From positions 5,494,501 through 5,558,500 of the forward strand of contig NZ_CP035952.1 in NCBI RefSeq assembly GCF_004214895.1: a stretch of 64,000 nucleotides of DNA. Reading direction: 5' to 3'. Every line of letters begins with the position of its first letter. Position 1 is the first letter of the stretch. Positions 46,996-54,351 of the stretch are shown here, one piece after another. Both the position numbers and the translations under genes were made by a program. The stretch comes from Pseudomonas tructae (GTDB lineage Bacteria > Pseudomonadota > Gammaproteobacteria > Pseudomonadales > Pseudomonadaceae). Under the pieces are notes generated by a model that was not told the origin of the DNA, ran no database searches, and was given only the letters and a program-made list of their open reading frames with translations.

Positions 46996-47165
46996 AGCGC
47001 AAGTCGTCGAGCCTGTGGGCAGTATTCGCCATGCCCACCCTGATCGGCTTGATCAGTGCGCTGGGCCTGTTCGCCGCGTTGCTGGGCGATGGCGGGTGGG
47101 ACGTGCTGGCCTGGGTGGGATTAGGCTTGCCAGCGCTCTACAGTTTGCGCGGTCTGGCGAGATAG
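46992..47165 (+). CDS. Small two-helix membrane protein (57 residues)
   Basis: A 57-residue protein beginning MKRKSSSLWAVFAMPTLIG, with two hydrophobic helices (PTLIGLISALGLFAALL and VLAWVGLGLPALY). It overlaps the PepSY gene by four bases (ATGA), so it probably works with that protein. Its family is not known to me beyond conservation next to PepSY iron genes. Confidence 0.75.
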   Translation: MKRKSSSLWAVFAMPTLIGLISALGLFAALLGDGGWDVLAWVGLGLPALYSLRGLAR

Positions 47166-47167
47166 CA

Positions 47168-47225
47168 ATCGCGGGGCAAGCCCGCTCCCACAGATATCTC
47201 TGTAGGAGCGGGCTTGCCCCGCGAT
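47168..47225. repeat. Inverted REP pair
   Basis: ATCGCGGGGCAAGCCCGCTC at 47168 and its near-perfect inverted copy ending at 47225 are separated by about 12 bases, making a long hairpin. It lies between the convergent iron-uptake and core-LPS operons and could end transcription from both sides. Confidence 0.85.
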
Positions 47226-47234
47226 GACGCCGTA

Positions 47235-48677
47235 TCAGTCAGCCAATTTCGGCAGGCATTCATCCAGCCGCCTGTACAGGGCACTACCGCTCGGCCAGTT
47301 ACGCAGCAGCCGCGCTCGGTCGCGGGCAAAGGCCTGGGCAAAGCTCATCTGGGTGGCATGCTGGCACATGGCATCCAGATCAATCAGCGACCATTGGCCG
47401 TCCTGCCAGAACAGGTTGTGGCCCTTCATGTCGCCATGGCTGATGCGCTCGTGGATCAACTGACCCAGCAGTTGCTGCAGGGCCTGCAACTGCTGCTCAG
47501 GCACTTCGCCAGAGTCGACATAAGGCGCAAAGCAGGCCAGCAGGTCCGGGCCATCGGCGTACTCGGTGACCAGGTAAGCGCGGCTGCGCAAGCCCATGAA
47601 GCGCAGTTCTTGCACCGCCAGCGGCTTGGGCGTGGAGATGCCAAGAAACTCCAGGCGGTGCCCTTCGATCCACGAATGCCAGGCTCGGCTCGGGCGCCAG
47701 AAACGCTTGAACCAGTGAGCGGTGTTCTTGATGTTGTAGCGTTTGAGCACCAACCGCCGGCCATCGATATCAACCCGCGCCACACTGGCCGCACCACCGG
47801 TCTTGTACAGGTGCCCCTGGTCGATCAGGGTGTCGGCTTGCTCCAGCACTGGCAGCATGGCAGCCACTTCAGTGCGGCGGATCGAACGCAGGCCCGAGGG
47901 GCCGCGCTCGACGCTGAACAGCGTGCACTCGCGCCCGGCCTTGTCGAGATAATCCTTCAGGCGCCAGCTGCGGACCTTGTCGATCTGCTTCTGCAGGGTT
48001 TCCAGCGGCAGCGCGTGTTCGGCGTTGGCCAGCAGGTAATGCACCAGCAGCTCTTCGATAAAAGGCTCAAGGCGCTTGGGCAACTGGGCGAACAGCACCC
48101 CGAGGTTCTGCAACACTTGCTGACGCGACAGCGGCTGGCCAAGGGTCTGGGCCTTGATCCCGGCACCATCGATCAAATACAGCTGACCGTTGTGGCGCAG
48201 CAGATTGTCCAGGTGCAGGTCGTCCTGCCACAGGCCCTTGGCATGCATCTGCGCCACGGCGGTCAGTGCGTCACCCAGTACCAGGTGCTGTTCATCGGCC
48301 AACGGTGGCAGGGCTTCGACTTCAGCCCAGGCATCGGCCAGGCTCACCGCCCCTTCAAGAAACTCGAACAGCAGCCAGCCACCCTCGCCTTCGCGCAAGC
48401 CATCGGCCAGCAGCAACGGTGTGGTCAGGCCTTGCGCGGCCAGCAGCCGTGCACCTTCCAGCTCGCGTTGGAAATGCCGGGCGGCGCTGTTGCCGACCAG
48501 CAGTTTGGCCAGCACCGGCTTGCCGCGCCAGATCCCGGCGCCAACGTAGCGCTGGCCCGGTAGCACCCGCAACAGGCTGAGCAACTGCAGCTCGGCGCTA
48601 CCCGCGGCATCGGCCAGGCCGATGTTCAGGGGCAGGTCCGGGCTACGCCCGGCATCCTTGAGTTCAGACAATCGCAT
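47235..48677 (-). CDS. Tandem kinase-like protein of the core-LPS cluster (PA5006-like)
   Basis: A 480-residue protein with two lipopolysaccharide-kinase-type folds. The N-terminal half has QDDLHLDNLL plus YLIDGAG; the C-terminal half has ISHGDMKGHNLF plus SLIDLDAM. It is last in the waa operon, after wapQ (1-base overlap). Which half is active, and on what, is not shown by the sequence. It is cytoplasmic, with no signal peptide. Confidence 0.83.
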   Translation of the reverse strand: MRLSELKDAGRSPDLPLNIGLADAAGSAELQLLSLLRVLPGQRYVGAGIWRGKPVLAKLLVGNSAARHFQRELEGARLLAAQGLTTPLLLADGLREGEGGWLLFEFLEGAVSLADAWAEVEALPPLADEQHLVLGDALTAVAQMHAKGLWQDDLHLDNLLRHNGQLYLIDGAGIKAQTLGQPLSRQQVLQNLGVLFAQLPKRLEPFIEELLVHYLLANAEHALPLETLQKQIDKVRSWRLKDYLDKAGRECTLFSVERGPSGLRSIRRTEVAAMLPVLEQADTLIDQGHLYKTGGAASVARVDIDGRRLVLKRYNIKNTAHWFKRFWRPSRAWHSWIEGHRLEFLGISTPKPLAVQELRFMGLRSRAYLVTEYADGPDLLACFAPYVDSGEVPEQQLQALQQLLGQLIHERISHGDMKGHNLFWQDGQWSLIDLDAMCQHATQMSFAQAFARDRARLLRNWPSGSALYRRLDECLPKLAD

Positions 48678-49429
48678 CAGCGCGCCTCTTTCTCACGGCG
48701 GCGGCGCATCAGGCGCTGCAACCAGGTATCGACCAATGCACTGTCGGTGGACTGGTCCAGATAGGACGAGAGCATCACCCGCACTTCAGCTTCACTCCAG
48801 ATCGGCGCCCGGCGCAACAGCGGTTCAAGGTCCTTGAGCCGGTCGCGCATGCCCAACAGCAGTGGCCGGGTTTTCTCCAGGTCGATCAGTTGTGCCTGCC
48901 AGCCATCGCTGCGGGTGCGCAGAAAGATGTGCTTGGGGTAGAAGCAGCCATGTACCTGGTTTGCCCCGTGCAGGGTCCGCGCCAGCTGCCCGCAGGCGCG
49001 CAGGATGCCCTGGCGTTGGCCGATGTCCAGCTGCGACCACTGCGCCAGCAGGCTGTCGAGGTCGCTCCAGTCATCCAGGGCGCGGGTCATGAGGATCGCC
49101 CGGCGCTCGCCTTCGACTTTGCGCTCGCCGTAGTACACAGCCTGCAAAGCCGGGATACCCAGCTTCTGGTAGCGGCTGATATTGCGAAACTCACGGGCGA
49201 AGGTCGGCTCGCCAAACGGCCGGTGCAAAGTGCGGGTCAGGTAGTCGCTCTGGCGCTTGAGGTAATAGCCCTTGCCTTCAAGCTCCAGGCGAAAAACGCT
49301 GCTCCAGCCGCCACGGCCGGTATTGGGCTCATCCACCGCATCGAGCTGCAAGGCCCAGAGCTGGTCGAAGCCATTGAGGCCATGGCGCTCAAGCAGTGCC
49401 ATATCGACACTGGCGAGAAAATCAGTCAT
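48677..49429 (-). CDS. wapQ: Lipopolysaccharide kinase InaA family (WapQ-like)
   Basis: A 250-residue InaA/Kdo-kinase-fold protein. The catalytic loop reads QVHGCFYPKHIFL, so the usual HxDxxxxN is altered (His-Gly-Cys and a His where Asn is usual). It overlaps wapP by four bases. The symbol follows position in P. aeruginosa (waaP-wapP-wapQ). Confidence 0.8.
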   Translation of the reverse strand: MTDFLASVDMALLERHGLNGFDQLWALQLDAVDEPNTGRGGWSSVFRLELEGKGYYLKRQSDYLTRTLHRPFGEPTFAREFRNISRYQKLGIPALQAVYYGERKVEGERRAILMTRALDDWSDLDSLLAQWSQLDIGQRQGILRACGQLARTLHGANQVHGCFYPKHIFLRTRSDGWQAQLIDLEKTRPLLLGMRDRLKDLEPLLRRAPIWSEAEVRVMLSSYLDQSTDSALVDTWLQRLMRRRREKEAR

Positions 49430-50160
49430 TCGCGTCCCTCGAAAAACGTCACCACATGACGAATGCGGCGCTTGTCCGACGCATTCAGGCGCTCGCGCCC
49501 GCGGTACTGCAGGTAGAAGCGCAGACGCTGGGTACTCGACAAGTGGTACTTGGCGACTTTATCCAGGCACGCAAGGTCTTTGGTGATGCGATAGCGCAGC
49601 ATGAAGCCCCACCAGAAATCGCCGGTCGGGCAGTCGATGAAGAATAGCGTGGCCTGGTCATCCACCAACAAATTGCGCCACTTCAGGTCGTTATGGGTGA
49701 AGTGGTGGTCATGCATGATCCGCGTGTGCCGTGCCAGCTGACGGCTGATGTGGTCGACCCAGGCGCGATCGGCCAGGCGCGCATCGTTGCGCTCGGCCAG
49801 CGCCGAGAGGTCTTCAGTGCGCGGCAGCTCGCGGGTGATCATCGCTCCGCGGCCAAAAGCCAGACCATTGCGCTCAAGACCGAAGGCGACCACTTCGGCA
49901 GTGGGAATGTCCCACTTGGCGAACTGCTTGAGGTTCTGCCATTCAGCCTTGATCCGCGGGCGCCCCAGGTAGCGGCGCAGGCCTTTGCCGGCGCCGGTAT
50001 AGCGTTTGACGTAGTAATTGACCCCATCACGCTCGACCCGGATCACTTCGCTCAGCGGGTCACGCGTCAAACGCTCGCCCTTGAGGGCGAACACTGCATC
50101 GATACTGCCAAAATCCGGCGCCAGGGCCTGATAGGCAGGCTCCAGTTTCCAACCCGCCAT
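49426..50160 (-). CDS. wapP: Lipopolysaccharide core kinase-family protein WapP
   Basis: A 244-residue kinase-fold protein with catalytic HFTHNDLKWRNLLV and metal-binding FFIDCPTG. In P. aeruginosa WapP is one of the kinases thought to phosphorylate inner-core heptose. It overlaps waaP by one base and wapQ by four. Confidence 0.84.
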   Translation of the reverse strand: MAGWKLEPAYQALAPDFGSIDAVFALKGERLTRDPLSEVIRVERDGVNYYVKRYTGAGKGLRRYLGRPRIKAEWQNLKQFAKWDIPTAEVVAFGLERNGLAFGRGAMITRELPRTEDLSALAERNDARLADRAWVDHISRQLARHTRIMHDHHFTHNDLKWRNLLVDDQATLFFIDCPTGDFWWGFMLRYRITKDLACLDKVAKYHLSSTQRLRFYLQYRGRERLNASDKRRIRHVVTFFEGRE

Positions 50161-50966
50161 CAGAGCGCGTCTCCGTACCGTTGTTTACGCTCATAGAGCT
50201 TCTGCGCCTTGCCTTCCAGCCAGGCCAGCAGCCCGGCTTCCTCGGCGAGGACCTGTCGTAGCGGCTGTTGGAAGTAGCCACGCAGGAAGCGCAACTTGTC
50301 GCGTCGGGTCAAGCCGATGTCCAGCGCCGAAAAGTACAGCGCAGCCAGGTCCTTGTCGCGCCAGCGGCGAGAGATTTTCGCTCGGGTCTGGGCGCGGTGC
50401 AGGTCGATGACCGACAGTTTGAAATCATCGGCCGTCACCGGCCGATCGGTGTGCAGCAGGAAATGGCAGATATAGCAGTCGCGGTGGTTGACGCCTGCAC
50501 GGTGCATCATCCCGGTCATGCGCGCCACTTCAGCGATCAGCGCACGCTTGAGGCGCGGCTCTGGCGGCTGCTTGAGCCAGTCGATGCTGAAATCTTCCAG
50601 GCTGACGGTCGGCGCCAGCTCTTGGGTGACGATGAACGAATGCTGGGTCGCCGGGTTGTCACCACGCTCGCCATAGGCGACCGCCGTCATGGTCGGCACG
50701 CCGACTTCGTGCAGGCGCTGGATGGCCTGCCACTCCTGGCCGGCACCGAGTACCGGCAGCTTGGCGGTGAACAGGTTCTTGAAGATCTCGCCCCAGCCGA
50801 TGCCACGGTGGATCTTGACGAAGTAGCCACGGCCTTCGACTTCGGTGCGCAGGGTACGGCGGCCTTCCAGCTCGCGGTACACCTCGCCTTGCAGGGCCTC
50901 GACGGCCTCGAAGGCATCGCGCCCGGCCCACAGGCGCTTGAACGGCTCAGCCAGTATCAGTTTCAT
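50160..50966 (-). CDS. waaP: Lipopolysaccharide core heptose(I) kinase WaaP
   Basis: A 268-residue kinase matching the family length; the catalytic segment is NHRDCYICHFLL with LSVIDLHRA. It phosphorylates heptose I of the inner core, which is essential for P. aeruginosa viability and outer-membrane integrity. The start at 50966 (MKLILAEPF) overlaps waaG by four bases; the longer reading from 51182 lies inside waaG. Confidence 0.93.
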   Translation of the reverse strand: MKLILAEPFKRLWAGRDAFEAVEALQGEVYRELEGRRTLRTEVEGRGYFVKIHRGIGWGEIFKNLFTAKLPVLGAGQEWQAIQRLHEVGVPTMTAVAYGERGDNPATQHSFIVTQELAPTVSLEDFSIDWLKQPPEPRLKRALIAEVARMTGMMHRAGVNHRDCYICHFLLHTDRPVTADDFKLSVIDLHRAQTRAKISRRWRDKDLAALYFSALDIGLTRRDKLRFLRGYFQQPLRQVLAEEAGLLAWLEGKAQKLYERKQRYGDAL

Positions 50967-52090
50967 GCGCGCTCCTGCGCCAGGATCACGTCGGCGGCAT
51001 GCTCGGGCATGCTGTAGAGGTCGGCGCTGTCGGCGAACGCCAGGCCGTTGCACGCCCACTCGGCACGGGCATTGCCGTCGTCGAGCATACGCTGCAGGTA
51101 GCGGTTGAGCTGCTCCTGCTCGAACGGCTCGTCGAGTACCAGGCCGCTGTCGGCTTCGGCAATGTAATGGGCATAGCCGCACACCGCCGAGACCAGCACC
51201 GGCAACCCGGCAACCAGCGCTTCGAGCAGCACGGTGCCGGTGTTCTCGTTGTAGGCCGGGTGAATCAGCAAATCGGCACCAAGCAGAAAACGCGGGATAT
51301 CGCTGCGGCCCTTGAGAAATTGCACCTGGTCGGTCAAGCCCAGGGTCGCACTTTGCAGCTGAAATACCTTGGGGTCGTCCTGGCCGATGACCATCAAGCG
51401 CGTGCGCTTGCGCAGGGCCGACGGCAAGGCGGCCAGGGCCTTGAGGCTACGGTCGACGCCCTTGGTCTTGAAGCCCGAGCCGATCTGCACCAGCAGCAAC
51501 TGATCGTCTTTGAGGTCGAATTCGCGACGAAACTCGGCGCGAATCTCGGCGGCATTGGCCGGCGCGCGACGATCCTGGCTGATGCCCGGCGGCAGCAGGT
51601 GGAAACGCTCAATCGGCGTGTCGTAGTGCTTGATGAACAGCGGCTGCTGGACTTCGGAGATCATCAGGATCTGGGTCTTGGCCTCCTTGGCGAACACCGC
51701 CCGCTCGTACTCGGCAAAGTGCCGGTAGCGGCCCCAGCGCCGGTACAGCGAATTGCGCAGGTTCTGCGCCTTGTCCTCGAAGCAGCCGTCGGCGGCGTAA
51801 TAAACGTCCAGCCCGGGCATCTTGTTGAAACCGATCAGGCGGTCGACCGGGCGCTTGGCCAGGTCCGCTTCCATCCAGGCGCTGAGTTTCTCGTTGCGCC
51901 GGTGGTTGAACAGCGCCTTGACCGGCGCCACCAGCACTTCAAAACCCTCGGGCACATCACCTTCCCAGATCAGCGTGTAGACGCGGATCTGGTGACCGCG
52001 ACGCTGGCACTCCAGGGCAATGCGCATGAAGTCGCGCTGCAAGCCACCGAAAGGGAAATACTTGTACAGAACAAAAGCCAGTTGCATCAA
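50963..52090 (-). CDS. waaG: Lipopolysaccharide core glycosyltransferase WaaG
   Basis: A 375-residue GT4 glycosyltransferase (GT-B fold) with an N-terminal KYFPFGGLQRDFMRIA and a nucleotide-sugar E-x7-E motif in NENTGTVLLEALVAGLPVL. WaaG adds the first hexose to the inner core; in Pseudomonas this is a galactosamine transfer. It overlaps waaC and waaP by four bases each. Confidence 0.92.
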   Translation of the reverse strand: MMQLAFVLYKYFPFGGLQRDFMRIALECQRRGHQIRVYTLIWEGDVPEGFEVLVAPVKALFNHRRNEKLSAWMEADLAKRPVDRLIGFNKMPGLDVYYAADGCFEDKAQNLRNSLYRRWGRYRHFAEYERAVFAKEAKTQILMISEVQQPLFIKHYDTPIERFHLLPPGISQDRRAPANAAEIRAEFRREFDLKDDQLLLVQIGSGFKTKGVDRSLKALAALPSALRKRTRLMVIGQDDPKVFQLQSATLGLTDQVQFLKGRSDIPRFLLGADLLIHPAYNENTGTVLLEALVAGLPVLVSAVCGYAHYIAEADSGLVLDEPFEQEQLNRYLQRMLDDGNARAEWACNGLAFADSADLYSMPEHAADVILAQERA

Positions 52091-53145
52091 CGAACATCCT
52101 CAGCCAGCAGCAACGCGCGCAATTGGCTCGCCACACGCTCGGGATTCAGGCGAGTGAAGCACAGCGGCCACTCGCGTTTGAGATCGAACCGGCGCTGATC
52201 GTCAGCGCTCGGTTTATAGGTACATTTTTTCTGCAGGCACGGCGCACAGGCAAAGTCGCTGGCGATATGCACCTGGGACTTGCCATAGGCCCCGGTAAGC
52301 CCCGGGTTGGTCGGCCCAAACAGCGACAGGGTCGGCACATCCAGTGCCGCCGCCAGGTGACCGAGGCCGGTATCCACGGCAACACAGGCCTTGGCTGCGG
52401 CCAACACCCGGGCCACGCCCACCAGATTGAGTTTGGGCAACACCTGGCAGTTGTTCAGGCCCTTGGCGATGCGCTCGGCACGCGCCTGTTCGGCCGGGTT
52501 GCCCCACGGCAGGCGTACTTGCAGGCCTTGCTGACCCAGACGCTCGGCCAACTGGCGCCAGTAGGCTTCGGGCCAGTGCTTGGTCGCCCAGGTGGTGCCA
52601 TGCAGAAACACCACGAACGGCGCCGCTGGCGGCAGCTGCAGGCGGTTCAGGTCCAGGCCGTAATCGCCAAGGCCCGCCGGCAGGTTGTAACCCAGGGCCA
52701 GGGCGAACAGCTGGCGCACCCGCTCCACCGCATGCTGGCCGCGCTCCACCGACAAACGCCGGTCATAGAAGCGGCTGGACAACCCTTCACGGGCCGAGTA
52801 GCGGTCCATGCCGGCCACCGGCGCCTTGACGTAACGGGTCAGCCAGGCCGACTTGACCAGGCCCTGGGCGTCAATCACCAGGTCGTACTTGCTCTCGCGC
52901 AGACGCTGCTTGAACTGGCGCCATTCGCCGCTTTTGAAGGTCTGCCAGAGGTTCTTGCGCCAGCGGCGGATGGCCACCGGGATGACCTTGTCCACCGCTG
53001 GGTGCCAGCCGGGGATCTCGGCGAAGCCTTCTTCCACCACCCAGTCGAAACGGATACCGGGAATGGCCCGGGCAGCGTCGGTCAGCGCCGGTAGCGCATG
53101 GATCACATCGCCCAGGGACGAGGTCTTGATCAGCAATACCCGCAC
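52087..53145 (-). CDS. waaC: Lipopolysaccharide heptosyltransferase I WaaC
   Basis: A 352-residue GT9 enzyme that adds the first heptose to Kdo2-lipid A. Motifs include the N-terminal LIKTSSLGDVIHALPAL and C-terminal VDTGLGHLAAALDVPTLSLFGPT. The start codon is GTG at 53145, directly after the waaF stop with no gap. Confidence 0.94.
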   Translation of the reverse strand: MRVLLIKTSSLGDVIHALPALTDAARAIPGIRFDWVVEEGFAEIPGWHPAVDKVIPVAIRRWRKNLWQTFKSGEWRQFKQRLRESKYDLVIDAQGLVKSAWLTRYVKAPVAGMDRYSAREGLSSRFYDRRLSVERGQHAVERVRQLFALALGYNLPAGLGDYGLDLNRLQLPPAAPFVVFLHGTTWATKHWPEAYWRQLAERLGQQGLQVRLPWGNPAEQARAERIAKGLNNCQVLPKLNLVGVARVLAAAKACVAVDTGLGHLAAALDVPTLSLFGPTNPGLTGAYGKSQVHIASDFACAPCLQKKCTYKPSADDQRRFDLKREWPLCFTRLNPERVASQLRALLLAEDVR

Positions 53146-54195
53146 TTAGTCGACCTCGGCCATGACATCGATCAGGCTTGGGCCGTTCAGACGCTGCAGC
53201 GCCGCTTCCACGGCTTGTGGCTCAAGCTGACGCAGGCAGTTGTAGTGGCCGAAACGGCAGGTACGGTCGAAACAGGGGCTGCAGTCCAGGCCCAGGCGCA
53301 CCACCTCGACCTGATCGGCCAGGGGCGGGGTAAAGCCTGGCGAAGTCGAGCCGTAGATTGCCACCAGCGGGCGGTTCAGCGCCGCAGCCACGTGCATCAG
53401 GCCGGAATCGTTGGACACCACCGCGTCGCTGCACGACAGCAGGTCGATAGCTTCGGCCAACGAGGTCTCGCCACTGAGGTTGACCGCTTCTTCGCGCAGG
53501 CCAGGGATCAAGCGGGCGCGAATGGCTTCGCCGACAGCGTGGTCGTTCTTCGAGCCGAACAGCCAGACTTGCCAGCCTTCGCGGATCTTGCTCTCGGCGA
53601 CCTTGGCGTAATGCTCCGACGGCCAGCGTTTGGCTTCACCGAACTCGGCACCAGGGCACAATGCCAATACCGGGCGGTCCAGGCTCAGGCCGAACTTGGC
53701 CAGGGCAGCGTCGCGGCTCTGTGCCTGAATCTGCAGGCTCGGCCGTGGATACGGCTGCGTAAGCTCAGTGCCGGCCGGGTAGGCCAGGGCCATGAAACGC
53801 TCGATCATCAGCGGATACTTGGCCTTGTCGAGTTTGCGCACATCGTTGAGCAGGCCAAAGCGCAGTTCGCCGCGCCAGCCAGTACGCTTGGGGATGCCGG
53901 CAAAGAACGGCACCAGTGCCGATTTGAGCGAGTTGGGCAGCAGGATCGCCTGGTCGTACTGGCCGGCCAGGGACTTGCCGATACGCCGGCGCGTGGCAAG
54001 CTCCAGCGCGCCGTGGCCGAGCGGGAAGCTCAAGGCCTGGCGCACTTGTGGCATGCGTTCGAGGATCGGCCGGCTCCACTCGGGCGCCAGCACGTCGATC
54101 ACACATTCCGGGTGACGTTGCTTGAGGCACTGGAACAGGGTCTGCGCCATCACCATGTCGCCCACCCAGCTGGGGCCAATGATCAAAATTCTCAT
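53146..54195 (-). CDS. waaF: Lipopolysaccharide heptosyltransferase II WaaF
   Basis: A 349-residue GT9 enzyme that adds the second heptose. Motifs are IIGPSWVGDMVMAQTLFQ and VVSNDSGLMHVAAALNRPLVAIYGSTSPGFTPP (in part). It is first in the waa operon. Unlike P. aeruginosa, no ilvE gene separates it from glnE. Confidence 0.95.
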   Translation of the reverse strand: MRILIIGPSWVGDMVMAQTLFQCLKQRHPECVIDVLAPEWSRPILERMPQVRQALSFPLGHGALELATRRRIGKSLAGQYDQAILLPNSLKSALVPFFAGIPKRTGWRGELRFGLLNDVRKLDKAKYPLMIERFMALAYPAGTELTQPYPRPSLQIQAQSRDAALAKFGLSLDRPVLALCPGAEFGEAKRWPSEHYAKVAESKIREGWQVWLFGSKNDHAVGEAIRARLIPGLREEAVNLSGETSLAEAIDLLSCSDAVVSNDSGLMHVAAALNRPLVAIYGSTSPGFTPPLADQVEVVRLGLDCSPCFDRTCRFGHYNCLRQLEPQAVEAALQRLNGPSLIDVMAEVD

Positions 54196-54351
54196 GCTTT
54201 ATCCAGAAACGATCAGGGAGGCTGCAAACTGTCCGTGAACAGCCTGGCCTCCCCTCTTTATATTCAGGCTATATGTCGACCAGTGTACGCCACTCGGGCT
54301 GTACTGTGGTCGTGGCAGGCGTCCTGGTGCCTGAACCGCCTGGTCGATGCA

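Noticed and set aside
54205..54256. GGGAGGC...GCCTCCC inverted repeat between waaF and glnE
   Set aside because: The loop is long and no T tract follows on the minus strand within a few bases, so I do not call a terminator.
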